Source: Virgibacillus profundi
GTDB lineage: Bacteria > Bacillota > Bacilli > Bacillales > Amphibacillaceae
Length of the DNA stretch: 64,000 bases
Assembly: GCF_002287375.1 (NCBI RefSeq)
Contig: NZ_NPOA01000001.1
Coordinates: forward strand, 1 to 64,000
Direction: 5' to 3'
Below, piece after piece: positions 36,707 through 44,763 of this stretch. The notes beneath the pieces were generated by a model that saw nothing but the letters and a program-made list of their open reading frames with translations, was not told where the DNA came from and did not search any database. Within the stretch, counting starts at the first letter, position 1. Every line of letters begins with the position of its first letter. The position numbers were made by a program, and so were the translations under genes.

Positions 36707-37324
36707 TTATCTTAAATTATAAATATCCAGTGAAGATTCCCCATCTTTAAGCGCTTTCAAAATTTCGATTTCCTCTTCTTCTCTTTGTACAGCATTAGCT
36801 TCAATTTCCTTAAATTGTTTTTGTGGAATAACTACACAGCCATCTGCGTCACCAATAATATAATCATTTGGGAATAACTGAGTATCTCCAATACGGATTA
36901 CCTCATTAATAGATCCATAGCTGTTTTTATCCTTTGAAGTTCCTCTGATGCAAATTCCTCTTGCAAAAACAGGAAAGTCCATTTCAACCAACTGTTCACT
37001 ATCTCTTACACATCCGTTAATTACCAGTCCTTTAATTCCTCTCTCCTTCGCAGCCTCGTTTAAAATCTCTCCCCAATAGCCAGCTTCATAATGTCCACTA
37101 ACATCAACAACCAAAATGGTTCCTGGTTCTGCTTCGTAAACTGCTTTATGGAGCCACAAATTATCTCCAGGTGGGGAAAGTACCGGGGTAATTCTGCCAA
37201 ATAGTTTAGAATTATTTGCCAAAGGTTTGATCTCAGACGGAAGTGCCCCAATTTTTCCTGCTGCTTCATGAAAAGTGGCCGATGAATAATACGTATTTTC
37301 ATCTTTAATTTCTTTTGTATGCAT
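36707..37324 (-). CDS. RraA-like aldolase, probable 4-carboxy-4-hydroxy-2-oxoadipate aldolase
   Basis: This 205-aa protein is of the class II HMG/CHA aldolase (RraA-like) family. It has the metal/substrate motifs GDNLWLHKAVYEA, GHYEAGYWGEILNEAA and KGLVINGCVRDSEQL, then DYIIGDADGCVVIPQ. GalC/LigK/HMG aldolases split such C6 tricarboxylic hydroxyacids into pyruvate plus oxaloacetate. The RNase-E regulator RraA shares this fold, but operon context favours catabolism. It is the first gene after the operator region. AAGGAGG precedes the ATG. Confidence 0.8.
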   Translation of the reverse strand: MHTKEIKDENTYYSSATFHEAAGKIGALPSEIKPLANNSKLFGRITPVLSPPGDNLWLHKAVYEAEPGTILVVDVSGHYEAGYWGEILNEAAKERGIKGLVINGCVRDSEQLVEMDFPVFARGICIRGTSKDKNSYGSINEVIRIGDTQLFPNDYIIGDADGCVVIPQKQFKEIEANAVQREEEEIEILKALKDGESSLDIYNLR

Positions 37325-37363
37325 ACAGCTTACCTCCTTTTCTTGTATTCATGGGGAAATATT

Positions 37364-37426
37364 TTGTATATTGTATCCAATGTTGTTGTATATTGTATCC
37401 AAAGTATTCCCTCGAATACAATATAA
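37364..37426 (-). promoter_or_regulatory. Likely GntR operator cluster of the catabolic operon
   Basis: TTGTATATTGTATCCAA occurs at 37364-37380 and again at 37386-37402, 22 bp apart. A third, inverted partial copy lies at 37413-37426 (TTATATTGTATTCG on the minus strand). The cluster lies just upstream of the aldolase gene. A near-identical sequence precedes the YeiH-like gene at 39342. The GntR gene at 37483 is the obvious regulator. Confidence 0.7.
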
Positions 37427-37482
37427 CTTACATAGAATTTTCTGTCAACATGTTTTTTAGTATCTTTTTAAGATTCTTATTA

Positions 37483-38133
37483 TTATGCTTTTTTCTCTAT
37501 CAAATAATGTTTTATTTGTTTTCCAGTTCTAAGAATATGTGCCTGCATTCTTTTAAATCCTATTTTTGGATCTCTTTTTTCTACTGCTTCCAATATAAGA
37601 CGATGTTCCTGATTTGATTTAGCAATCTGTTTTCCAGTTAAGGGTATACCATAACCTAACGATTTTAAATACTTAGGCAATCTAGTCCAATTTAACCTAG
37701 AATACAATAAGCGGTGAAATTGCTTATTTAGTGAAACAAAGTTATCTGGTTTTTCTACACATTCATCTAATTTTATTAGTAACTCATTTAATTCTTCGAT
37801 ATCTTCGGCAGTGATTAGAGGAATACTCTTTTCCAATGCAAGGGCTTCCAACATTGCTCTAATTGTATAAATTTCTTCAATATCTTTGAATGTAATTGAT
37901 CTTACTACAGCACCCTTATGTGGAACAAACTCAATCATTCCTTCAGTTTCCAGCTGCCTTAGCGCTTCCCTTATTGGCATTCTGCTTACTCCAAATAACT
38001 CAGCTAATTCATCTTGTATCAAATGTTCTCCATCTTTAAAGTAACCTGACATTATTGCCTGTCTTAATTTATTTAAAACACGGCTATGTAAGGTGCTATG
38101 ATTATCAACACGAAATCCCTCATTTTTCTCCAT
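37483..38133 (-). CDS. GntR/FadR-type regulator (FCD domain)
   Basis: This 216-aa regulator has an N-terminal winged helix (residues about 15-80; LRQAIMSGYFKDGEHLIQDE, then LAELFGVSRMPIREALRQLE). A helical FCD ligand-binding domain (IYTIRAMLEALALEKSIP onward) follows. Such proteins are usually repressors released by a pathway acid. It lies directly upstream of the aldolase operon, with the proposed operators in between, and probably controls that operon and the YeiH-like gene. Confidence 0.88.
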   Translation of the reverse strand: MEKNEGFRVDNHSTLHSRVLNKLRQAIMSGYFKDGEHLIQDELAELFGVSRMPIREALRQLETEGMIEFVPHKGAVVRSITFKDIEEIYTIRAMLEALALEKSIPLITAEDIEELNELLIKLDECVEKPDNFVSLNKQFHRLLYSRLNWTRLPKYLKSLGYGIPLTGKQIAKSNQEHRLILEAVEKRDPKIGFKRMQAHILRTGKQIKHYLIEKKA

Positions 38134-38291
38134 AATATTACCCCTTTTTCATCTTAAAATATATTTAAAATTAACCATTTTTTTCTAGCATAGCAAGTAT
38201 TATTAAAAATGAATACCTCTTATCTAATTTAAATATGAATCCATCCAAACATAATCAAGTGCATGCTTTTCAATTCACGATTATCTACAGG

Positions 38292-39314
38292 TCATTTTAA
38301 TGCCATGGAAATAGTTATGAAACTAACTAATGCCACAATAACAGAAGCAATTAAACCAGTATAAATCGGCGCCATGCCTAACTTACTTAGCTTTTTCACG
38401 TTTAAACTTAATCCAATACTTACCATCGCCATTAATATGAAAAACTTTGAAAAAACAGTAAGAATATTTACGACTTGTTCACTAAACACTCCTAGCGTAT
38501 TTAAAATAGACATAAGCAGGAAAAACAATAAAAAAACAGGGAATATTTTGAAAATAGATACTTTGTGATTATCATTTTCCCCTTTTTTACTTGTATAAAA
38601 TCCCAGGATCAGTACCAGTGGAATTAAAAACAGGGTTCGTGTCATCTTAACAACTGTAGCAACTATTCCTGACTCATCATTATATTCATATGCAGCTGCC
38701 ACAACAGAAGAGGTATCATGAATTGCTACCCCGCTCCAAACCCCAAAAAATTCATCTGATAAATTTAAAATTTGTCCTATTATAGGGTATATTATAACAG
38801 ATATGATATTGAAGATAAATATGGTTGATATGGCATATGCAGTTTCTTCCTCCTTAGCTTTTAACACAGGTGAAATTGTGGCTATTGCAGTAGCACCACA
38901 AATGGCAGTACCACCACCAATTAATAAATTGAGATTGTTTGTAAGTCCAAAAAACTTTCCAATATAAAATGTTAAAACGACCCCAAGAATAACTGTTACA
39001 GTAATAGGAATCAGTGCACTGCCCCCAATACTAATTACATTCCAAAGGTTCAAACTAACTCCTAAAAGTATAATAGCCAGTTTTAAAACTTTTTTCTGTG
39101 AAAACGATATTCCTTCATTTAAATTTGAAGAAAGATTAACAATATTACTTAAAACAGCACCAATTAATATAGCTAATATTGTTGAATTAAGATAAGGAAT
39201 AAAATCACCAAAAAAGCTAGCGACAAGGGCGATAACCATCACCAATAGTAAACCTGGTATTACTTTTTTAAACTTGCTGAACTGAAACCAATTACTTAAA
39301 AACGAACTGTTCAC
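38292..39314 (-). CDS. YeiH-family putative sulfate/organosulfur exporter-like membrane protein
   Basis: This 340-aa protein has about ten membrane helices and belongs to the conserved YeiH/PF03601 family. I start it at the GTG at 39314, preceded by GGAGG 7 nt upstream, rather than at the ATG six codons earlier that overlaps the ribosome site. Family landmarks include ILLGVSLNLWNVISIGGSAL, GGGTAICGATAIATISPVL and VAIHDTSSVVAAAY. Its function is unproven. A shared operator ties it to the catabolic operon, so it may export an inhibitory by-product or import a related anion. Confidence 0.8.
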   Translation of the reverse strand: MNSSFLSNWFQFSKFKKVIPGLLLVMVIALVASFFGDFIPYLNSTILAILIGAVLSNIVNLSSNLNEGISFSQKKVLKLAIILLGVSLNLWNVISIGGSALIPITVTVILGVVLTFYIGKFFGLTNNLNLLIGGGTAICGATAIATISPVLKAKEEETAYAISTIFIFNIISVIIYPIIGQILNLSDEFFGVWSGVAIHDTSSVVAAAYEYNDESGIVATVVKMTRTLFLIPLVLILGFYTSKKGENDNHKVSIFKIFPVFLLFFLLMSILNTLGVFSEQVVNILTVFSKFFILMAMVSIGLSLNVKKLSKLGMAPIYTGLIASVIVALVSFITISMALK

Positions 39315-39341
39315 TTTGTCACCTCCATACAATTTTATTTA

Positions 39342-39358
39342 TTGGATATTGTATCCAA
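39342..39358 (-). promoter_or_regulatory. GntR-type operator upstream of the YeiH-like gene
   Basis: TTGGATATTGTATCCAA is a 17-bp palindrome (7-bp arms, TTGGATA/TATCCAA, three central bases) 28 nt upstream of the GTG start at 39314. It differs at one position from the two direct copies at 37364 and 37386. Confidence 0.7.
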
Positions 39359-39528
39359 TTTATAATAAATTGTCAATTAATTATTTTCGAATAATAAAAA
39401 TTCACATCATTCACATTAGATCCAAAGCAAAGTATAAATTTGGAAAAGGTACGACTGAAAATTGGTTTATAGGGGAGGAAGACTTTAGCAGGCGAGCAAA
39501 ATTTTCTTGTACCTGCAGGAGATAAAAA

Positions 39529-39672
39529 GTTGAGAGATAATGCCCTATTGTTGAGAGATAAAGCTTGAAGTTGAGAGAGGATGGCAATTAGTTGAGAGAT
39601 AATATATAAATCACTAGTTATTTCTCAACTTTCACACCACTTCTCTCAACTTCCACCAGCTATATCCCAACT
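39529..39672. repeat. GTTGAGAG/CTCTCAAC phased array A2 (4+3 boxes)
   Basis: TTGAGA boxes start at 39530, 39551, 39571 and 39592. Inverted boxes are at 39623, 39644 and 39665. The central distance is again 31. The four left units match A1 closely (ATGCCCTA, ATAAAGCTTGA, GAGGATGGCAATTA, then ATAATATAT-AATCACT). It lies between divergent genes, the YeiH-like gene and the MATE-like gene, 82 nt before the latter. It is thus not only a 3'-end element. Confidence 0.9.
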
Positions 39673-39753
39673 CCCACACCACCCCCACCAAGCCCCATCA
39701 CTTGTGAAAACCCTCCCACTTCATTACACTAATATAATAAACGTTACTTAGGG

Positions 39754-41097
39754 ATGGGGTTTGATTTCGTGGATTCAACGGGGCGGCTTACGTATAAGAA
39801 ACTCACTGCTTTTTTTATTCCATTGGGGGTTGCGGCAAGTTTGACTTCCGTGACACATGTCATTATTAATGGAACACTGAGCCGTGGGGAAAATGGTGCT
39901 TTTATTGTGGCTTGTTTTGCTGTGGCGATGTCTGTGTTTGGTATCATTGAGCGGCCAATGATTGTTTTTCGGCAAGCATCATCGGCATTGGTAAGCGGCC
40001 AAAAGTCTTTTAAACTATTAAAGAATTTTTTTATTTACATTTTAATCATTGTCCTGGGGATCAGTTTGATTTTGGGTTACACGCCGATCGGAAATTGGGT
40101 TTACACCAATCTTTTCAATGCCACGGATGATATGGTGACCGCGATTTCCTATACTTTCCGGGTGATCACATTTGTCATTATATTTTCCGGGATTCGCGGC
40201 ATTTATCAGGGTGTGATTATTAATCAATTGGAAACCAAATGGCTGACGATTGGCGTTGTCGCAAGGCTTGTGGCCATGTTCATTATTTCTTATTTGCTCG
40301 TTACTTTTGATTTGATTACAAGTGCTGCCGGCGGGGCTATTTTTCTTGTCGGGATGATTGTGGAATGTCTTGTGAGTGTATATAAAGGCCGGCTTCTCAT
40401 TAAAGATTCAAAAGTGGAAACAGGCCATGGGCAATTGAAAAAAGCGGATATCTCCAGATTTTACTTTCCATTGGTAGCTTACTTTCTAATGCAGACCATC
40501 CTCATTCCAGTTATTTACATTTTACTGGCAAAATCAGCTGACATCGAGTTGAGCATCGCATCATTTGCACTCGCTTTTAGTATTACACAAATGATTCTCG
40601 GCTTTTTCATGTATACCCATCAGCTGCTGCTCCAATTTCATGGGCAGAACACGCGGAAGGTAGTCAAGTTTGTCATTATGATCAGCATCATTCCGTCACT
40701 CCTGCTTTGCGTCCTATGCTATACACCAATTGGCATGGTCTTTATGACATCAATCATGGGTGCGGAGGATTCCTTATCGATTGCCACAATCGCCGTGCTG
40801 AAATTTTTCATTATCAAAACACTCGTTTTCCCATGGGTGGATTTTCTGAATGGCTTCCTCATGCTCAAACGCCAGACAAACAAAATGCTCTTCGCCCAAA
40901 TCGGCAATCTGATCGTCGTCATTATAACCTTGCTGGGTCTGGTTCATTTTTACCCAGCTTTAAATGGCGTAAACGGATCCATCGCAGCCTCCCTCGGTGA
41001 ACTCGCCGGGATTGTAATTGTCAGTATTATCGTGTACCGGATGTCGGATATGTATAAGAAAAAGAGGTATAAGCGGTTTAGGGAGAGGAGACGGTAG
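39754..41097 (+). CDS. MATE/MOP-superfamily transporter-like membrane protein
   Basis: This 447-aa protein has about 12 hydrophobic helices and a highly basic C terminus (KKKRYKRFRERRR). Two related halves and polar residues in the first helices (FFIPLGVAASLTSVTHVIIN) fit the MOP superfamily of multidrug and lipid-linked-sugar exporters. Substrate and exact family are uncertain. The start is doubtful: ATG at 39754 lacks a clear ribosome site, and the GTG at 39769, about 9 nt after GGGG, is an alternative. It is monocistronic, flanked by arrays A2 and A3. Confidence 0.7.
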   Translation: MGFDFVDSTGRLTYKKLTAFFIPLGVAASLTSVTHVIINGTLSRGENGAFIVACFAVAMSVFGIIERPMIVFRQASSALVSGQKSFKLLKNFFIYILIIVLGISLILGYTPIGNWVYTNLFNATDDMVTAISYTFRVITFVIIFSGIRGIYQGVIINQLETKWLTIGVVARLVAMFIISYLLVTFDLITSAAGGAIFLVGMIVECLVSVYKGRLLIKDSKVETGHGQLKKADISRFYFPLVAYFLMQTILIPVIYILLAKSADIELSIASFALAFSITQMILGFFMYTHQLLLQFHGQNTRKVVKFVIMISIIPSLLLCVLCYTPIGMVFMTSIMGAEDSLSIATIAVLKFFIIKTLVFPWVDFLNGFLMLKRQTNKMLFAQIGNLIVVIITLLGLVHFYPALNGVNGSIAASLGELAGIVIVSIIVYRMSDMYKKKRYKRFRERRR

Positions 41098-41166
41098 GTT
41101 TTTGATTGATAATTTAATTTTTATTTTTAATTCTGGTTGTACCTGGAGTAGATAATTAATGAAATA

Positions 41167-41409
41167 GTTGAGAGATAATGCTTAAAGTTGAGAGGGAATG
41201 GTATTAGTTGAGAGATAGTGCTTAAAGTTGAGAGAGAATAGTATTAGTTGAGAGATAACGCTTAAAGTTGATAGATAGTATGTGAATTACTGGTTTTCTC
41301 TCAACTTTTACGCCACTTCTCTCAACTTTTCCGGTTATGTCTCAACTTCCACTCCACGTCTCTCAACTTTTCCGGATACTTCTCAACACTCCATCGTTTC
41401 TTTCAACTT
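41167..41409. repeat. GTTGAGAG/CTCTCAAC phased array A3 (6+6 boxes)
   Basis: TTGAGA-type boxes start at 41168, 41188, 41208, 41228, 41248 and 41268 (20-bp steps; the last reads TTGATA). Inverted boxes start at 41299, 41320, 41340, 41361, 41381 and 41401. The central distance is 31. Left-arm spacers alternate between ATAATGCTTAAA and GGAATGGTATTA types, a 40-bp higher-order unit. Its right end runs into the stop-codon region of the Rpn C-terminal fragment at 41383. Confidence 0.9.
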
Positions 41410-41613
41410 CCTAACCGATTCAACATCCAGCCTTGTTATTTTAACAATATATTCGTTTGAAAAATTTTCGCGCATTAACTCCTGGGCAACCATTCTTTTC
41501 GCTTCTATAATTCCTTCCAATCTTCCCTCTGCTCTGCCTTCTTCTTTTCCCTCTACCATCGCTTCAGCAAAAATACCAAATAGATCCGGCACTTCTTTCT
41601 TTTTTTCCCACAT
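41383..41613 (-). CDS. Stand-alone Rpn C-terminal domain (RpnS-like), copy 1
   Basis: This 76-aa frame matches only the C-terminal part of the Rpn protein at 42050. It has a Glu/Gly/Arg-rich helix (EGKEEGRAEGRLEGIIEAKR), then AQELMRENFSNEYI and TRLDVESVRKLKE. The start at 41613 corresponds to the internal start of the full gene. AAAAGGAGG lies 10 nt upstream, as in the full gene. About ten upstream codons of the parent gene survive (TIIVKGGIKQ), but no nuclease domain. The last codons overlap the right arm of array A3. It may be a free antitoxin or a decayed remnant. Confidence 0.7.
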   Translation of the reverse strand: MWEKKKEVPDLFGIFAEAMVEGKEEGRAEGRLEGIIEAKRMVAQELMRENFSNEYIVKITRLDVESVRKLKETMEC

Positions 41614-41691
41614 CTGCTTAATGCCTCCTTTTACAATAATGGTCTGATGTTTCATTAATTCATCAATGACTTAAAATGTAAGGTATTCGAG

Positions 41692-41754
41692 GTTGAGAGA
41701 GAAATGCAATCAGTTGATAAGATTAACTCTGAATCACTCGGTGTCTCTCAAGTT
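41692..41754. repeat. Minimal phased array A4 (2+1 boxes)
   Basis: GTTGAGAG (TTGAGA at 41693) is followed 21 bp later by GTTGATAA, then TGAATCACTCGGT and one inverted TCTCAA at 41746 (TCTCTCAAG). The centre distance is 32 instead of 31. It lies between the two RpnS-like fragments and overlaps the end of the second one. It looks like a reduced or decaying member. Confidence 0.75.
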
Positions 41755-41949
41755 CGCAACCACTTCAATATCTAGCCTTGTTAAGTTTGCAATATATTCA
41801 GAGGAAAAGTTGTCGCGTATTAGCTTCCTAGCAAACATTTTTTTTGCTTCTTTAATTCCTTCAGCTCTTCCTTCTTCTCTCCCCATTTCTATTTCTTGAT
41901 CAACCATCGCAGCCAAGGTCGGTGATAATTGTTCTTTTTTCGTTCGCAT
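41734..41949 (-). CDS. Stand-alone Rpn C-terminal domain (RpnS-like), copy 2
   Basis: This 71-aa frame aligns from its first residue with the internal start of the Rpn gene (MRTKKEQLSPTLAAM here, MKAEKEKLSPTLAAI there). It then follows REEGRAEGIKEAKKMFARKL and LTRLDIEVVANLRD. A GGGAGGAGG ribosome site lies 11 nt upstream. Upstream codons still resemble the parent (REEALGQ against KEEVLQ) but are interrupted by a stop, so only the short product can be made. It lies 100 nt downstream of the full gene on the same strand. Confidence 0.75.
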   Translation of the reverse strand: MRTKKEQLSPTLAAMVDQEIEMGREEGRAEGIKEAKKMFARKLIRDNFSSEYIANLTRLDIEVVANLRDTE

Positions 41950-42049
41950 TTGCCCAAGTGCCTCCTCCCTTTACTTGATTGTACGAAAAGCAAACATCAG
42001 TGAGAGGTTCGCTTCTTATTAAGATAAAAGTCTGCTACTCTGAACACCA

Positions 42050-42304
42050 TTATTCGAATTCTTTTCGTAACTTCTTAATTACTTCAACATCCAGCTTTGT
42101 TAATTTTGCAATCGTTTCGTCTGAATATTTGTTACGTATTAACTCCTGTGCAAACATTATTTTTGCCTCTTCAATTCCCTCTGCTTTTCCTTCCGCTTTT
42201 CCTTCTGCTCTTCCTTTTTCAATCCCTTTTGCTTCTCCCTCTTCCTTTGCTTCAGCAAAAATCGCAGCTAAAGTCGGTGATAACTTTTCCTTCTCTGCTT
42301 TCAT
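42050..42304 (-). CDS. Predicted intragenic RpnS product (internal start in rpn)
   Basis: Inside rpn, AAAGGAGG at 42323-42316 is followed after 11 nt by an in-frame ATG (42304). It would give an 84-aa C-terminal product starting MKAEKEKLSPTLAA. The same start point is used by both stand-alone fragments next door. By analogy with the known RpnL/RpnS pairs, the short product would bind and block the full-length nuclease. Spacing is a little long for an ideal ribosome site. Confidence 0.7.
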   Translation of the reverse strand: MKAEKEKLSPTLAAIFAEAKEEGEAKGIEKGRAEGKAEGKAEGIEEAKIMFAQELIRNKYSDETIAKLTKLDVEVIKKLRKEFE

Positions 42305-43078
42305 CTGCAGTACTTCCTCCTTTCCTATTAATGGTCTGATTTCTTCAATGAATTTCTGTTTTAATTCTTCTGGAACTTGCAGCAAGTAATCAATGAAATA
42401 TAATAATGCGGTAAAATAAGTGTGGGTTTCCTCATTGCTCATGGTGAATTTCTGAAGGATTTGCGTCATTAATTTGCGTTTAAAAATATAGCGTTGCTGT
42501 GAATCGTTTTTTGTTTTGCTTGCATAAATTCCAGCGATCACTGCAGCAGCAAATGGATTGGATGATTGTTCCAGCTTTTTAATGTTTTTACTATCGAATT
42601 TGTATATATTATATGTGTATTCGAGCTCCGTGCCATGAAATGAATAACGATATTGATTATGGTAAGTAGATTTTTCAGCATCAGTTAAAAGTGCGATTGC
42701 ATATATTTCTCGATCAAACTTATCATAAATACGGTAAAAGTAACGAAACATCCGCTTCGGGAAATCCGCACCATCCTTACCTTCAACCTCGATATGGATA
42801 AGGATCCATCTCTCATCACCATTTTTCAGAAATACTTTCACAATTTGATCCGCGGCAACCCTACCTTTCTTCCCTTGAATGATTTCCTTGTAAAGCTCTT
42901 GCTGCAGGAAGTCCGGATCTTTTGTAAAATCAATTTCTTCATATAACCTTGGGGCAAAAAATTGCATAAACTTCTCAAATAATTCTGTTATCAAATTTTT
43001 CCAAAGGCCATCTTGATCGGGCGGAGTTTCTGTTGCCTCATATTTCTTCTTCTCTTCGTGCACAACATTCGTTGCCAT
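42050..43078 (-). CDS. Rpn-family PD-(D/E)XK nuclease/putative transposase
   Basis: This 342-aa protein is of the recombination-promoting nuclease (YhgA-like) family. The nuclease core lies around residues 75-115, with an Asp in RVAADQIVKVFL and the Glu pair in WILIHIEVEGKDG, then FPKRMFRYFYRI. A middle helical region (FTALLYFIDYLLQVPEELK) is followed by a low-complexity E/G/A/K helix (KGIEKGRAEGKAEGKAEGI) and a small C-terminal domain. In E. coli, Rpn genes are toxin-antitoxin genes-within-genes with phage-defence activity. An internal ribosome site and start are present here too. Confidence 0.88.
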   Translation of the reverse strand: MATNVVHEEKKKYEATETPPDQDGLWKNLITELFEKFMQFFAPRLYEEIDFTKDPDFLQQELYKEIIQGKKGRVAADQIVKVFLKNGDERWILIHIEVEGKDGADFPKRMFRYFYRIYDKFDREIYAIALLTDAEKSTYHNQYRYSFHGTELEYTYNIYKFDSKNIKKLEQSSNPFAAAVIAGIYASKTKNDSQQRYIFKRKLMTQILQKFTMSNEETHTYFTALLYFIDYLLQVPEELKQKFIEEIRPLIGKEEVLQMKAEKEKLSPTLAAIFAEAKEEGEAKGIEKGRAEGKAEGKAEGIEEAKIMFAQELIRNKYSDETIAKLTKLDVEVIKKLRKEFE

Positions 43079-43145
43079 TATTTTACCACATCCTTTGTTA
43101 AATATGAATCTGAGTCATTAGACTTATCACACAAAATAGCGACAC

Positions 43146-44093
43146 TTATTTTTTCGCCCATCTTTTAAATTCTTTTTCATAACTAAGTCCACTCGATTTT
43201 AATATTCTGTTTGCCAGGCTTTTACAGTTAATATTCAAAAAGCGCATCGCTTCCTTATTGTTGATCCAAGGTTTAATAAGCAGCAGATAATCCGCAATCG
43301 CTTTAAGGTGAGCGTTTTTTGACAAAGTGAAGCAGCGTTCACACGCCCATTTGCCATAACCCCGCTTCATCCCCAGCCTGCCACACGCTGGGCATTGCAC
43401 TCCTGGCAATATGTCAGTTGCTTTAATGCCATGATTCGCCATGACATCCATGTCAAATTCTTTGCATTCCTTCAAAATGGCACGCCCAATTTTTTCGGCA
43501 CTAATTTTGGCATGTTTTTCTTTGTAATCATTATTCTTTTGGATGACCATACCTGGAATATGAGCACCGTGTGCAACGGCTTTGGCGATTTCGCATTTCT
43601 CGCCCTTCACTTTTATAATTGTTCCCGGATCACTGATCGCTACGAGTGGGTGGATCTGAATATTTTGGAGGTTGCGTTCCTGAAGCCACATCTGAAGTTT
43701 GAATTTTTGAAGCTCTGCCTGCGTGACGGGGTAATCATATCCTGTTTCTTTCATTCCATTTTCACGGATCAGCTGTTTGAGGACGGTATCAAAGGTAATC
43801 GTTCCAGAGTAATTTTTGCTTTCAACGGGAAATATCCCATGCGAGGTAACTACGATGTTGTCAATTTGAAATTGTTTTCCCATAACAGTGAGGCATACAT
43901 CATGAAGAATAGTCGCATCAACAGCCAGAAAATCGAGATGATATTCAACCGCTTTCTCTCCTTTATAACCTTTCAAACGTAAAGCCTGCTCCCGCTCAAT
44001 TTCTTGTAAGTGTGGAAAATTCAGCCTTAGTCTTGGAATAATTGCATCATATTTTTGCAGTACGAGCGATTTTTTAAGTTTTCTAAGTATCAT
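43146..44093 (-). CDS. NERD-domain (nuclease-related) protein
   Basis: This 315-aa protein has an N-terminal NERD domain. GYKGEKAVEYHLDFL, then QFQIDNIVVTSHGIFPVESKN, gives the restriction-enzyme-like core (E, D, ExK). A C-terminal zinc-ribbon-like pair (CPACGRLGMKRGYGKWACERC) and a short helical tail follow. I choose the ATG at 44093, with AGAGGGGG about 8 nt upstream; a frame open to 44120 lacks a site. NERD proteins are thought to process nucleic acids; the role is unknown. It lies upstream of rpn on the same strand (67-nt gap). A relic of a similar gene lies at 53001. Confidence 0.85.
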   Translation of the reverse strand: MILRKLKKSLVLQKYDAIIPRLRLNFPHLQEIEREQALRLKGYKGEKAVEYHLDFLAVDATILHDVCLTVMGKQFQIDNIVVTSHGIFPVESKNYSGTITFDTVLKQLIRENGMKETGYDYPVTQAELQKFKLQMWLQERNLQNIQIHPLVAISDPGTIIKVKGEKCEIAKAVAHGAHIPGMVIQKNNDYKEKHAKISAEKIGRAILKECKEFDMDVMANHGIKATDILPGVQCPACGRLGMKRGYGKWACERCFTLSKNAHLKAIADYLLLIKPWINNKEAMRFLNINCKSLANRILKSSGLSYEKEFKRWAKK

Positions 44094-44340
44094 TTTACAG
44101 CCCCCTCTTTTAGCTAACATAATACTATATCCACCAAATTATTCAAAATATGCAATAACTCATTTTTAGGGCAAAACTAACATATGAAAAAGTGATTTTT
44201 ACAACAGCTTTTACTAATATGGATACATTATTTAGCTGGAAAATTTAATTTCGCCCTATTTTAAAGGAAAATTAAATATTAATATATTTTTTTGAATATG
44301 GATGGATACGATTTAAATCATCATTTTGATAGTTGTATGA

Positions 44341-44548
44341 GGTTTTATTGGTTGGCAGTTTGTTAAATTGGCTTGGTTAATTAAGTGCCTGTTTTAAAGT
44401 GCAAGTTAATTAAATGCCTGTTATAGGGGGAGGAATTCAGCACTGATGCTGGACTTCTTTTTTGGAGGGGAGATTTTGATGGTGGCGTGCTGGAGCCTTT
44501 GGATGAGGTGGAATGTTTGGTTGTGGAGTCGGGAGAAAAGAGTAATTA
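44341..44548. repeat. Composite leader module preceding array A5
   Basis: It starts GGTTTTATTGGTTGGCAGTT, like the modules at 29743 and 30163. It continues with GTTAATTAAGTGCCTG and GTTAATTAAATGCCTG, then a terminator-like hairpin (GGAATTCAGC/GCTGGACTTC plus T6, 44432-44463), then about 80 bp of G-rich sequence before the first box. No gene is in it. The part from 44094 to 44340 is plain AT-rich sequence with nothing I can name. Confidence 0.7.
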
Positions 44549-44733
44549 GTTGAGAGAGGATACCTAAAGTTGAGAAAGAAGGATAATTAGTTGAGAGATA
44601 ATAGCTAAAGTTGAGAAAGAAGGCTAATTAGTTGAGAGATAATACCTAGAGTTGAGAGAGAAGGCTAATTAGTTGAGAGATATTATGTGATTCATCGTTT
44701 ATCTCTCAACTTCCGCACACCTTCTCTCAACTT
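44549..44733. repeat. GTTGAGAG/CTCTCAAC phased array A5 (7+2 boxes)
   Basis: TTGAGA boxes start at 44550, 44570, 44591, 44611, 44632, 44652 and 44673, strictly alternating 20 and 21 bp. Inverted boxes are at 44704 and 44725. The central distance is 31. Spacers alternate A (ATAATACCTARA) and B (AGAAGGCTAATTA), giving a 41-bp repeat. The centre is GTTGAGAGATATTATGTGAT and then TTTATCTCTCAAC. Confidence 0.9.
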
Positions 44734-44763
44734 CCCCCAGCTACCCTCCACCTAACAGATTTA

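Noticed and set aside
39754-41097. The MATE-like protein as a second capsule flippase
   Set aside because: It lies far from glycosyltransferase genes, on the other strand, with its own flanking arrays; nothing ties it to the capsule.
43395-43982. A 195-aa plus-strand frame opposite the NERD gene
   Set aside because: It has no ribosome site and no recognisable family, and lies wholly within a conserved minus-strand gene.
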